Assembly (NCBI RefSeq): GCF_000742135.1
Contig: NZ_KN046818.1
Coordinates: 806,841-870,840, forward strand
Length of the DNA stretch: 64,000 nucleotides
Direction: 5' to 3'
Source: Klebsiella pneumoniae
Lineage (GTDB): Bacteria > Pseudomonadota > Gammaproteobacteria > Enterobacterales > Enterobacteriaceae
Below, in pieces: positions 55,770 through 64,000 of the stretch. The notes under the pieces are model-generated. The model worked only from the letters and a program-made list of their open reading frames with translations, did not search any database and had not been told where the DNA came from. The first letter of the stretch is position 1. The number at the start of each line of letters is the position of its first letter. Made by a program: the position numbers and the translations under genes.

Positions 55770-56732
55770 ATGGCATTCACATCGCGAATTACTCTTCTGG
55801 CGGCGCTGGCTGTTGCCGCCTTCCAGGCGCAGGCGGTCAACGTTACCGTGGCGTATCAAACCTCCGCTGAGCCGGCGAAAGTCGCCCAGGCGGACAACAC
55901 CTTCGCCAAAACCAGCGGGGCGACCGTCGACTGGCGGAAATTTGACAGCGGCGCCAGCGTGGTACGCGCCCTGGCCTCCGGCGATGTGCAGATCGGTAAT
56001 ATTGGCTCCAGCCCGTTGGCGGTGGCCGCCAGCCAGCAGGTGCCGATTGAAGTGTTCCTGCTTGCCTCAAAGCTCGGCAACTCCGAAGCGCTGGTGGTGA
56101 AGAAAAGCATTACCAAACCGGAAGATCTGATCGGCAAGCGCATCGCCGTGCCGTTTATCTCCACCACCCACTACAGCCTGCTGTCGGCGCTCAAACACTG
56201 GGGCATCAAGCCGGGCCAGGTACAGATTATTAACCTGCAGCCGCCGGCGATTATCGCCGCCTGGCAGCGCGGGGATATCGATGGCGCTTACGTCTGGGCG
56301 CCAGCGGTTAACGAACTGGAAAAAGAGGGCAAGGTGCTGACCGATTCTTCTCAGGTTGGGGAGTGGGGCGCGCCGACCCTTGACGTCTGGGTGGTCCGTA
56401 AGGACTTCGCCGAGCAGCATCCGGAGATCGTCAAAGCGTTTGCTAAAAGCGCCATCGACGCCCAGCAGCCCTACATCGCCAACCCGGAGGCATGGCTGAA
56501 ACAGCCGGACAACATCAGCAAGCTGGCGCGCCTGAGCGGCGTGCCGGAAGCCGATGTCCCCGGGCTAGTGAAGGGCAATACCTATCTCACCGCCGCTGAG
56601 CAGGCGCAGGCGCTGAACGGGCCGGTCAATCAGGCCATCGTCGATACCGCGCGCTTCCTGAAAGAGCAGGGCAAAGTGCCTGCGGCGGGAACCGATTATC
56701 GTCAGTACGTTACTGACCGCTTTGTGAAGTAA
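55770..56732 (+). CDS. tauA: Taurine ABC transporter substrate-binding protein
   Basis: The 320-residue product has a signal peptide ending [20 protein letters not shown], then the TauA/SsuA fold with [40 protein letters not shown] and [19 protein letters not shown]. First gene of tauABCD, which supplies sulfur from taurine under sulfate limitation (established in E. coli). Confidence 0.95.
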   Translation: MAFTSRITLLAALAVAAFQAQAVNVTVAYQTSAEPAKVAQADNTFAKTSGATVDWRKFDSGASVVRALASGDVQIGNIGSSPLAVAASQQVPIEVFLLASKLGNSEALVVKKSITKPEDLIGKRIAVPFISTTHYSLLSALKHWGIKPGQVQIINLQPPAIIAAWQRGDIDGAYVWAPAVNELEKEGKVLTDSSQVGEWGAPTLDVWVVRKDFAEQHPEIVKAFAKSAIDAQQPYIANPEAWLKQPDNISKLARLSGVPEADVPGLVKGNTYLTAAEQAQALNGPVNQAIVDTARFLKEQGKVPAAGTDYRQYVTDRFVK

Positions 56733-56743
56733 AGGAGGCGGCG

Positions 56744-57511
56744 ATGCTGCAAATCTCGCATCTTTCCGCCGACTACGGCGGTAAACCGGCGCTGGCGGAT
56801 ATCAACCTGACGCTGGAGAGTGGGGAGCTGTTGGTGGTGCTGGGGCCTTCGGGCTGCGGTAAAACTACCCTGCTGAACCTGATTGCCGGATTCGTGCCCT
56901 ATCAGCACGGCAGCATCACCCTCGAAGGTCAGCAGGTGACCGGGCCGGGCGCAGAGCGCGGGGTGGTCTTCCAGAATGAAGGTCTGCTGCCGTGGCGCAA
57001 TGTGCAGGATAACGTGGCGCTGGGCCTCCAGTTGGCGGGCGTGGATAAAGCGCAGCGCCGGCAAGCGGCGGCGCAGATGCTGAAGAAGGTGGGGCTCGAA
57101 GGGGCGGAAAAGCGCTTTATCTGGCAACTGTCCGGCGGTCAACGCCAGCGGGTGGGCATCGCCCGGGCGCTGGCGGCGAATCCGCAGCTGTTGCTGCTGG
57201 ATGAGCCCTTCGGCGCGCTTGACGCCTTTACCCGCGAGCAGATGCAGACGCTGCTGCTGAAACTGTGGCATGAGACCGGCAAACAGGTGCTGCTGATCAC
57301 CCATGATATTGAAGAGGCCATCTTCATGGCGACCGAGCTGGTGCTGCTGTCGCCGGGGCCGGGACGGGTGGTGGAGAGGCTGCCGCTTGATTTCAGCCGT
57401 CGCTTTGTCGCGGGCGAATCCTGCCGCAGCATCAAATCCGACCCGCGCTTTATTGAACAGCGGGAATACATTCTGAGCCGGGTGTTTGACCAACGGGAGG
57501 CTTTCTCATGA
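56744..57511 (+). CDS. tauB: Taurine ABC transporter ATP-binding protein
   Basis: The 255-residue ATPase has Walker [18 protein letters not shown]-loop [20 protein letters not shown], signature [15 protein letters not shown], Walker [17 protein letters not shown] and H-loop [13 protein letters not shown]. Overlaps tauC by 4 bases. Confidence 0.96.
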   Translation: MLQISHLSADYGGKPALADINLTLESGELLVVLGPSGCGKTTLLNLIAGFVPYQHGSITLEGQQVTGPGAERGVVFQNEGLLPWRNVQDNVALGLQLAGVDKAQRRQAAAQMLKKVGLEGAEKRFIWQLSGGQRQRVGIARALAANPQLLLLDEPFGALDAFTREQMQTLLLKLWHETGKQVLLITHDIEEAIFMATELVLLSPGPGRVVERLPLDFSRRFVAGESCRSIKSDPRFIEQREYILSRVFDQREAFS

Positions 57512-58335
57512 GCGTGGTACTGAACGACAAACCGCGTCAGTCGACGCTGAAGTGGCGCTGGCCGCTCTCCCGCCAGCTCACCCTCAGCGTGGCGACCCTG
57601 GCGGTATTGCTGGCCGTCTGGTGGGCGGTCGCGGCGTTGCAGCTGATTAACCCGCTGTTTCTGCCGCCGCCAGGCCAGGTGCTGCAGAAGCTTATCACCA
57701 TCGCCGGGCCGCAGGGCTTTATGGATGCGACGCTCTGGCAGCACCTGGCGGCGAGCCTGACGCGGATCGTTATCGCCCTGCTGGCGGCAGTGCTTATTGG
57801 CGTACCGGTGGGGATCGCCATGGGGCTCAACTCGACGGTGCGCGGGATCCTCGACCCGCTGATCGAACTCTATCGTCCGGTGCCGCCGCTGGCCTACTTA
57901 CCGCTGATGGTGATCTGGTTTGGCATCGGTGAAACCTCGAAGATCCTGCTGATCTACCTGGCGATTTTCGCGCCGGTAGCCATGTCGGCGCTGGCAGGGG
58001 TAAAAAGCGCGCAGCAGGTGCGGATTCGCGCTGCCCGTTCGCTTGGCGCCAGCCGGGCGCAGGTGCTGTGGCTGGTGATCCTGCCCGGCGCGCTGCCGGA
58101 GATCCTCACCGGACTGCGCATTGGTCTCGGGGTGGGCTGGTCAACGCTGGTGGCCGCTGAGCTGATCGCCGCCACCCGCGGATTAGGATTTATGGTGCAG
58201 TCTGCCGGCGAGTTTCTCGCCACCGATGTGGTGCTGGCGGGGATCGCGGTGATTGCCATTATCGCCTTTTTACTGGAACTGGGTCTGCGCGCGCTGCAGC
58301 GGCGCCTGACGCCCTGGCATGGAGAAGTACAATGA
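57508..58335 (+). CDS. tauC: Taurine ABC transporter permease
   Basis: The 275-residue permease has about six membrane segments and the loop [20 protein letters not shown], with [20 protein letters not shown] typical of sulfonate permeases. Overlaps tauB and tauD by 4 bases each. Confidence 0.95.
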   Translation: MSVVLNDKPRQSTLKWRWPLSRQLTLSVATLAVLLAVWWAVAALQLINPLFLPPPGQVLQKLITIAGPQGFMDATLWQHLAASLTRIVIALLAAVLIGVPVGIAMGLNSTVRGILDPLIELYRPVPPLAYLPLMVIWFGIGETSKILLIYLAIFAPVAMSALAGVKSAQQVRIRAARSLGASRAQVLWLVILPGALPEILTGLRIGLGVGWSTLVAAELIAATRGLGFMVQSAGEFLATDVVLAGIAVIAIIAFLLELGLRALQRRLTPWHGEVQ

Positions 58336-59183
58336 GTGAACGTCTGAGCATTACCCCGCTGGGGCCCTATATTGGCGCGCAGGTGAGCGGGGCGGATTTA
58401 ACCCGTCCGCTGAGCGACAACCAGTTTGAACAGCTGTATCACGCGGTGCTGCGTCATCAGGTGGTATTCCTGCGCGAGCAGAACATCACCCCGGCGCAAC
58501 AGCGCGATCTGGCGCTGCGTTTTGGCGACCTGCATATCCATCCGGTCTACCCTCACGCCCCAGGGGTGGAGGAGATTATCGTCCTCGATACCCACAACGA
58601 TAATCCGCCGGATAATGACAACTGGCATACCGATGTCACCTTTATCGACACGCCGCCCGCCGGCGCCATTCTGGCGGCGAAAGAGCTGCCGACGACCGGC
58701 GGGGACACCCTGTGGACCAGCGGCATCGCCGCCTGGGAAGCGCTGTCAGAACCCTTCCGGCAGCTGCTGAGCGGCCTGCATGCCGAACACGATTTCCGCA
58801 AATCGTTCCAGGAGTATAAGTACAACAAGACCGAAGCCGAGCATCGGCGCTGGCAGGAAGCGGTGGCGAAGCATCCGCCGCTGCTGCACCCGGTGGTGCG
58901 TACCCACCCGGTGACCGGCAAGCAGGCGCTGTTCGTTAATGAAGGGTTTACCACGCGAATTGTCGAGGTGAGTGAGAAAGAGAGCGCAGCGCTGCTGAAC
59001 TTCCTGTTTGCTCATGTCACTAAACCGGAGTTTCAGGTGCGCTGGCGCTGGCAGCCGAACGATGTCGCTATCTGGGATAACCGGGTGACGCAGCATTACG
59101 CCAACGCCGACTATCTGCCGCAGCGGCGGATCATGCACCGGGCGACGATCCTCGGCGATAAGCCGTATTACCGGGCGGGGTAA
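58332..59183 (+). CDS. tauD: Taurine dioxygenase
   Basis: The 283-residue enzyme has the Fe(II) facial triad: H99 and D101 in [15 protein letters not shown] and a histidine in [16 protein letters not shown] downstream arginine ([11 protein letters not shown]) binds 2-oxoglutarate. Oxidises taurine to release sulfite and aminoacetaldehyde. Last gene of the operon. Confidence 0.96.
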   Translation: MSERLSITPLGPYIGAQVSGADLTRPLSDNQFEQLYHAVLRHQVVFLREQNITPAQQRDLALRFGDLHIHPVYPHAPGVEEIIVLDTHNDNPPDNDNWHTDVTFIDTPPAGAILAAKELPTTGGDTLWTSGIAAWEALSEPFRQLLSGLHAEHDFRKSFQEYKYNKTEAEHRRWQEAVAKHPPLLHPVVRTHPVTGKQALFVNEGFTTRIVEVSEKESAALLNFLFAHVTKPEFQVRWRWQPNDVAIWDNRVTQHYANADYLPQRRIMHRATILGDKPYYRAG

Positions 59184-59224
59184 GGCTTGTGGCCGGTTAA
59201 GGCATCAGCCGCAAGCCGGGAAAA
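59184..59224. repeat. Degenerate REP-like unit
   Basis: The segment ggcttgtggccggttaaggc and catcagccgcaagccggg is an imperfect inverted repeat in the short gap between convergent tauD and the acyltransferase gene. It may act as a terminator for either. Confidence 0.5.
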
Positions 59225-59229
59225 AGCTT

Positions 59230-60948
59230 TTATGCCGATTTTTGCGCACCCAGATGTGCGCCAATATAGCGCTGGTAGCGATTGGCCTTCAGGTAGGTGA
59301 GATCCACCAGCACCAGACCATCCACGCAGTTATTGAAATCCGGGTCGCTGCCGAAATCGATAAACTGCACGCCGCCCGGCTCGCACACTTCCGAGTACTG
59401 CTTATACAGCGGGGGGATCGCGCAGCCGAGATTGCCGAGCAGAGACTTCAGCCGGGCCAGGTCGTCGTTGTAATCCTCCCCGCCAAACTGCGCCAGCACG
59501 TCGGGCAGCGACGCCGGATAAGGGCGACGCGACTCCGCCAGCGGATGCGTCGCCGGGAACCACATCCGGTAGAACGCCACCAGCAGATCGCGGGCGGCGG
59601 GCGGCAATCCGCCAGAAATCGACACCGGACCAAACAGATAGCGATAGTGCGGATAGCGCGCCAGATAAGCGCCGATGCCGGACCACAGGTAGTCCAGCCC
59701 GCGACGCCCCCAGTAGCGCGGCTGGATAAAGCTGCGCCCCAGCTCAATGCCGTGCTGCAGGACATCGTCCATCCGCCCGTCGTAATGGAACAGACTGTAA
59801 CTGTAGATCCCCTCCAGGCCGCGCTTTGCCAACTGGATGGCCGTCGGCATAAAGCGGTAAGCGCCGACGATCTCGAGGTCTTCTTCATCCCACAGGATCA
59901 GATGCAGATAGTCGTCGTCATACCCGTCGATATCCCGCCGTTTGCCGCTGCCTTCCCCGACCGCGCGGAAGGCGATTTCCCGCAGGCGTCCCAGCTCGCG
60001 CAGCAGCGGCGCGTCCTCCTGGCCGTTGCGCTGCCAGAGGTAAATCACTTTGCCATCGGCGGTGCGGCCCAGGCATTCGGCCTTGTGCAGTTCGCGTTTG
60101 AGCAGCGCCCGGTCTTCCGGACGGGCGATGGCGCTTTCTGTTTTAAACCGCCCCGGCAGCCCTTTGCGCAGCTGTTCAAGGTGCTGATAGCAGCGGCCGG
60201 TAAGCTCGCGAGCGCTGGACTGCGCATCGAACCAGCTCGACCAGGGGATCTGCTGGCCGATGCGCACCGGCAGGCTGCTGTTGCGCCGGCGAAACATCTG
60301 CTGCATCAGCAGGAGCAGCGGCAGGTTGTCTGATATCAGCGTGCTGGCGTAAAACAGGGCGCTGTTGCGGGCGTTAATCCACGCCGGCAGCAGCGGGGCG
60401 CGATATTTTGCCGCCAGCTTAATAAAGCCGGAGTGCCATTTTTTATCGCGGATACCGTGGCGGGTCAGACGGGAGACTTCCCCTGCCGGGAAGAAGATCA
60501 GCACCCCGCCGGCCTGCAGCTGCTGGTCCATCTGCTGCAGCGCCGCTTTAGCGGTGCGGCCATGAATATTATCTACCGGGATAAACAGCGAGCTCAGGGG
60601 CTCAAGGTGGGTGAGCATGCGGTTGGTGACCACTTTGACATCGCGGCGCACGCGGGATACCGCATACAGGAGCGCCAGGCCGTCGAGGGTGCCGGTGGGG
60701 TGGTTGGCGATAATGACCAGCGGGCCATATTCGGGGATTTGTTCGAGATCGTGCGCCGGGATGGCGCAGCGGATATTGAGGTATTCCAGCACCTGTTCGA
60801 CCGTATCAAGCCCCTTCAGGTGGCGGTGACGGTCGGCAAATTGTTGAAACTCTTCCTCATAAAATAGCTTTTTTAACAGTTTCTTTTGCCAGGGGGCGGG
60901 CCTCGCCTGAGGCCACAGGTCATCGAGTACGTTGTCGAGACTAAACAT
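59230..60948 (-). CDS. Two-domain acyltransferase, OlsF-like (possible ornithine lipid synthase)
   Basis: The 572-residue protein has an N-terminal PlsC-type domain with HPTGTLDG (H83, D89) and FPAGEVSR near residue 153. The C-terminal half, from about residue 290, resembles OlsB/GNAT hemolysin-type N-acyltransferases, with EDLEIVGAYRFMPTAIQLAK, GIYSYSLFHYDG, MDDVLQHGIELGRSFIQPRY and YLFGPVSISG. This pairing is that of OlsF, which makes ornithine lipids using both domains in Serratia (published family knowledge). The histidine spacing is HX5D rather than the common HX4D. The second activity is inferred. Confidence 0.78.
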   Translation of the reverse strand: MFSLDNVLDDLWPQARPAPWQKKLLKKLFYEEEFQQFADRHRHLKGLDTVEQVLEYLNIRCAIPAHDLEQIPEYGPLVIIANHPTGTLDGLALLYAVSRVRRDVKVVTNRMLTHLEPLSSLFIPVDNIHGRTAKAALQQMDQQLQAGGVLIFFPAGEVSRLTRHGIRDKKWHSGFIKLAAKYRAPLLPAWINARNSALFYASTLISDNLPLLLLMQQMFRRRNSSLPVRIGQQIPWSSWFDAQSSARELTGRCYQHLEQLRKGLPGRFKTESAIARPEDRALLKRELHKAECLGRTADGKVIYLWQRNGQEDAPLLRELGRLREIAFRAVGEGSGKRRDIDGYDDDYLHLILWDEEDLEIVGAYRFMPTAIQLAKRGLEGIYSYSLFHYDGRMDDVLQHGIELGRSFIQPRYWGRRGLDYLWSGIGAYLARYPHYRYLFGPVSISGGLPPAARDLLVAFYRMWFPATHPLAESRRPYPASLPDVLAQFGGEDYNDDLARLKSLLGNLGCAIPPLYKQYSEVCEPGGVQFIDFGSDPDFNNCVDGLVLVDLTYLKANRYQRYIGAHLGAQKSA

Positions 60949-61046
60949 AGTGGCTCCTCCTCCGTCCTGCCCAGACAGTAGAAGGTGGAGATGTCGTTCA
61001 GATTACAGTTGGGTGAAGTTTCGGTCGCAGCGGGGGAGACGACGGA

Positions 61047-61392
61047 TAGGGAGCCGTTTTTGCGCCGGGTGGCGGCTGCGCCTGACCCGGCCTACATGCG
61101 GATGGGGCTGCGGGCCCGGCAAGTTCGTAGGCCCGCGCAAGCGTCAGCGCCGCCGGGCAATGACAACGGGTAGGGAGACGTTTTTTTGCCGGGTGGCGGC
61201 TGCGCCTGACCCGGCTTACATGCGGGATGGGACTGCTGGCCCGGCAATCTCGTAGGCCCGCGCAAGCGTCAGCGCCGCCGGGCAATGGCTACGAGTAGGG
61301 AGCCGTTTTTGTGCCGGGTGGCGGCTGCGCCTGACCCGGCCTACATGCGGGATGGGACTGCGGGCCCCGGTAAGCGCAGCGCCACCGGGGAG
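61047..61392. repeat. Tandem BIME array, unit about 125 bases
   Basis: Copies start at tagggag in 61047, 61171 and 61296, a period of 124-125 bases. Each has the REP core gccgggtggcggctgcgcct then gacccggc, and the first two go on to gcccgcgcaagcgtcagcgc. The third is partial and ends in gcgccaccgggg. The gap 60949-61400 has no gene. Confidence 0.85.
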
Positions 61393-61400
61393 GGGCGGGT

Positions 61401-62375
61401 TTAACGGAGGATCTTTTTCTCGGCCAGATCGAGGGCGAAATAGCTGAAGATCAGGTCGGCGCCTGCGCGTTTGATAGCGCCGAGACTTTCCAGAACCACT
61501 TTCTCTTCATCGATAGCGCCCGCCTGGGCAGCAAATTTGATCATCGCGTACTCACCGCTGACCTGATAGGCGCCGAGCGGCAGATCGCTGCGTTCGCGGA
61601 TATCGCGCAGTATATCCAGGTAGGCGCCAGCCGGTTTCACCATCAGGCAGTCGGCGCCCTGGGCTTCATCGAGCAGCGACTCGCGAATGGCCTCCCGGCG
61701 ATTCATCGGGCTCATCTGATAGGTTTTCCGATCGCCCTTCAGCGCGGTACCGGCCGCTTCGCGGAACGGACCGTAGAAGGAAGAAGCGAACTTGGTCGAG
61801 TAGGACATGATCGCCGTATTGGTGAAGCCGGCGGCGTCCAGCGAGCGGCGAATCGCCTGCACCTGACCGTCCATCGCGGCGGAAGGAGCGATGAAATCCG
61901 CCCCCGCGGCGGCTGCGACAACGGCCTGTTTGCCGAGGTTTTCCAGGGTCGCGTCGTTATCCACCCCGTGGTCGCATAGTACGCCGCAGTGGCCGTGGGA
62001 GGTATATTCGCAGAAGCAGGTATCGGACATGACGATCATCTCCGGCACCGTGGACTTACAAATCCGCGACATACGCGCCACCAGACCATTTTCATTCCAG
62101 GTATCGCTGCCGGTGGCATCGGTGTGATGAGAAATACCAAAGGTCATCACCGAGCGGATCCCGGCGTTGGCGATGCGTTCGATCTCGCGCGCCAGATATT
62201 TTTCCGGAATGCGCATCACGCCGGGCATGGCCTCGATCGCTTTGTAATCATCAATTTCTTCTTCAACAAAGATCGGCAACACCAGGTCGTTCAAACTCAG
62301 TGTTGTCTCTTCAAACAGGGCGCGCAGCGCAGCGGATTGACGCAGGCGGCGGGGGCGAGTGATTAAATCTGTCAT
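61401..62375 (-). CDS. hemB: Delta-aminolevulinic acid dehydratase (porphobilinogen synthase)
   Basis: The 324-residue enzyme has the cysteine cluster in [18 protein letters not shown], the lysine of [12 protein letters not shown] and the second active-site lysine in [15 protein letters not shown]. It condenses two aminolevulinates in heme synthesis. Full length with normal start [20 protein letters not shown]. Confidence 0.97.
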   Translation of the reverse strand: MTDLITRPRRLRQSAALRALFEETTLSLNDLVLPIFVEEEIDDYKAIEAMPGVMRIPEKYLAREIERIANAGIRSVMTFGISHHTDATGSDTWNENGLVARMSRICKSTVPEMIVMSDTCFCEYTSHGHCGVLCDHGVDNDATLENLGKQAVVAAAAGADFIAPSAAMDGQVQAIRRSLDAAGFTNTAIMSYSTKFASSFYGPFREAAGTALKGDRKTYQMSPMNRREAIRESLLDEAQGADCLMVKPAGAYLDILRDIRERSDLPLGAYQVSGEYAMIKFAAQAGAIDEEKVVLESLGAIKRAGADLIFSYFALDLAEKKILR

Positions 62376-62481
62376 GGTTTTCCTGATTTTGTGAAATGAA
62401 AGACGATAGTGTAACTGAAATGGCAGCGGGATGTTTCGCCAAAACGATCGTTATGGCGCATCGGCGAAACCTTCCCCGGGC

Positions 62482-63642
62482 TTACTGGCTGGCCGTCTGC
62501 ATGTTGGGCTGTGCGCCGCTCAGCTCGCTGACCAGGTCGTTGATGCCATCGCTCATATTGTTGAAGCGGGTCAACGGCGAGCGGGTTACCACCACAAAGG
62601 CGCCAACGTTAGCCTGCGGATTCATCGCCATATAGGTGATAAACCCGCCGCCGCCGCCGGTTTTCTGAATAATCCCCGGATGGCCGTTCTTCGGCTTCAT
62701 ATACACCCAGCCGAGGCCCAGCGCGTCGGCGCGGCCCGGCACGTCCATACCAATCACCCGGGTCAGCTGGTTACGCTGATAAATCAGCGTCTGCATCCGG
62801 TCGGCCTGCTGGCTGCGGGTATAGAAATCGGATGACAGGAACTGCTGCATCCAGCGCATCATATCCCCCGGCGTCGAGTAGACTCCGCCGCTGCCGATCG
62901 CCGCCAGGGTGTTGTTGCACGGGCTGGCGCCTTTTTCCGGGATCATCAGCCGCTGGCACTGATCCGGTGACGGGGTAAAGGTGGTGTCCTTCATCCCCAG
63001 CGGCCGGGTGATCTGCTCTTCAAACAGCTGCGGATACGGTTTGCCGGCGGCGGTGGCGAGCGCGTCCGCCAGTAAATCGAAGGCCAGGTTGGAGTAGGCC
63101 GCCTGCGAGCCCGGCGCGGTCTTCAGGGTCGCGGTAGAGAGCCAGTTCCAGCGCTGCTGGCGGGTCGGCCAGACAAACACCGGACGATGAGCGGCGCCGC
63201 CAGGCTGCTCGCGCGGCAGGGCGCTGGTATGGGTCGCGAGGTTAACCAGGGTGATTGGTTTTCCCTGCCAGTCAGGCACCCGGGCGCCCGGCGGGGCGTA
63301 TTTGCTCAGCGGATCGTTGAGTTTCACCACCCCCTGGTCGAGCAGCTTCACCAGCATCTCGCTGGTCATCAGTTTGCTGAGGGAGGCGATACGGATCACC
63401 GAGTCGAGCTGCGGGTGCTGATTATTCCCCGGGCGGGTTTCGCCAAAGCTGCGAAAAACACGCTGATTGCCATCGATAACCACCAGCGCCATGCCGGTGG
63501 CGCCGCTGCCGTAGTAGATATGATTGGCGTAACGATCGACCACATCCGAGGCGAAAACCGGGTCAACGGTAGGCTGTGCGGCCTGCACCGAGGTCCACGA
63601 CGCCGCGCACAGCGCAGCAAAAATGAGCAAACTACGTTTCAA
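62482..63642 (-). CDS. ampH: AmpH, class C beta-lactamase-like penicillin-binding protein
   Basis: The 386-residue protein has a signal peptide ending SVQAAQ, the SXXK nucleophile in RIASLSKL (S87, K90), a YSN motif in AAYSNLAFD, and a KTG in IIQKTGGGGGF. AmpH is a periplasmic DD-carboxypeptidase/endopeptidase acting on peptidoglycan in enterics. The gene order hemB-ampH matches E. coli closely. Confidence 0.95.
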   Translation of the reverse strand: MKRSLLIFAALCAASWTSVQAAQPTVDPVFASDVVDRYANHIYYGSGATGMALVVIDGNQRVFRSFGETRPGNNQHPQLDSVIRIASLSKLMTSEMLVKLLDQGVVKLNDPLSKYAPPGARVPDWQGKPITLVNLATHTSALPREQPGGAAHRPVFVWPTRQQRWNWLSTATLKTAPGSQAAYSNLAFDLLADALATAAGKPYPQLFEEQITRPLGMKDTTFTPSPDQCQRLMIPEKGASPCNNTLAAIGSGGVYSTPGDMMRWMQQFLSSDFYTRSQQADRMQTLIYQRNQLTRVIGMDVPGRADALGLGWVYMKPKNGHPGIIQKTGGGGGFITYMAMNPQANVGAFVVVTRSPLTRFNNMSDGINDLVSELSGAQPNMQTASQ

Positions 63643-63840
63643 CGGAGATCATCCATTAAATAAATAAAAAAGAAGAGGGTATTTATACTACGAAGTGGCG
63701 CAGAACAAAGCGGGATTCACGACATTCCTGCAGGAAAAAGGTAACGGTGCGTAAAAAAGACTTTTTTACGCTTTCGGATACCGGCTTTTTTCGCCGGCGC
63801 GTATGATGACCGTTTGGCTGAAGGTTCGTGGGAGAGAACA

Positions 63841-64000
63841 ATGACGGCTCAACGGGTAGTGATGGTCGTGGATATGCAAAACGGCGTGTTCGCCACGCCG
63901 CGTCTGGCGCGCGAGCGCTGCGTCGCGCAAATTAATCGTCTGGTGCGCGCGGCGGACAAGGTTATTTTCATTCAGCATGATGAAGCCGGCGGCCTCGAAG
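63841..64000 (+). CDS. Isochorismatase-family hydrolase, C-terminus beyond the window
   Basis: The ATG at 63841 follows gggagag and opens MTAQRVVMVVDMQNGVFATP, where the aspartate of VDMQNG is the catalytic one of cysteine hydrolases. Then come RLARERCVAQINRLVRAADK and VIFIQHDEAGG, up to the edge (53 residues). Likely a nicotinamidase/isochorismatase-like hydrolase; the nucleophilic cysteine lies outside the window. Confidence 0.8.
   Translation, partial: MTAQRVVMVVDMQNGVFATPRLARERCVAQINRLVRAADKVIFIQHDEAGGLE

Overview
The window reads as an enterobacterial chromosome, most likely the Klebsiella pneumoniae complex. The evidence is the gene order around proA-proB-phoE, the E. coli common pilus operon ecpRABCDE, REP and ERIC repeats, and GC-rich core genes. 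It falls into two halves that meet at a tRNA-Thr(CGT) gene (thrW-like, 22146-22218, minus strand).

Positions 1-22145, downstream of the tRNA 3' end, form an AT-richer mosaic genomic island. Its left part (1-10232) is a Pap/MR-P-like chaperone-usher fimbrial cluster: a membrane-anchored winged-helix regulator, a major pilin, a PapH-like subunit broken by one in-frame stop, an usher, a chaperone, two minor pilins, a probable tip adhesin, an unrecognised 299-residue protein and a compact LuxR-type regulator. A decayed stretch follows, then the C-terminal end of a P4-family integrase cut by a complete 768-bp IS1 (11500-12267). The IS1 also truncates a phage major capsid gene and has no target duplication, so two unrelated segments were probably joined there. 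The second segment (12268-22145) looks like a remnant of an autonomously replicating element. It has a capsid and head-decoration gene, a minus-strand operon of DNA-binding and unknown proteins behind a good sigma70 promoter, a repeat cluster with four 23-24 bp iterons, an orphan serine resolvase with a complete three-subsite res region, and several small unknown genes. The tRNA gene itself does not encode CCA.

Positions 22219-64000 are core chromosome: proBA (proline synthesis), phoE porin with a Pho box, an NlpC/P60 lipoprotein, an EamA transporter with a possible polyproline leader ORF, a HAD phosphatase, a phosphonate-type ABC importer (phnCDEE) without C-P lyase genes, the ecp pilus operon, a polar amino acid ABC importer, a branched-chain-type (Liv) ABC importer, an ethanolamine module (eat-eutB-eutC) without microcompartment genes, mmuPM (S-methylmethionine use) behind a MetJ-like box array, tauABCD (taurine as sulfur source), a two-domain acyltransferase resembling OlsF, hemB, ampH and the start of an isochorismatase-family gene. 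Much of this half is nutrient scavenging: nitrogen, sulfur, phosphorus and amino acids. Several intergenic gaps hold REP/BIME, ERIC or other hairpin repeats.

All calls rest on reading the sequence and on recalled family knowledge; no database search was run.
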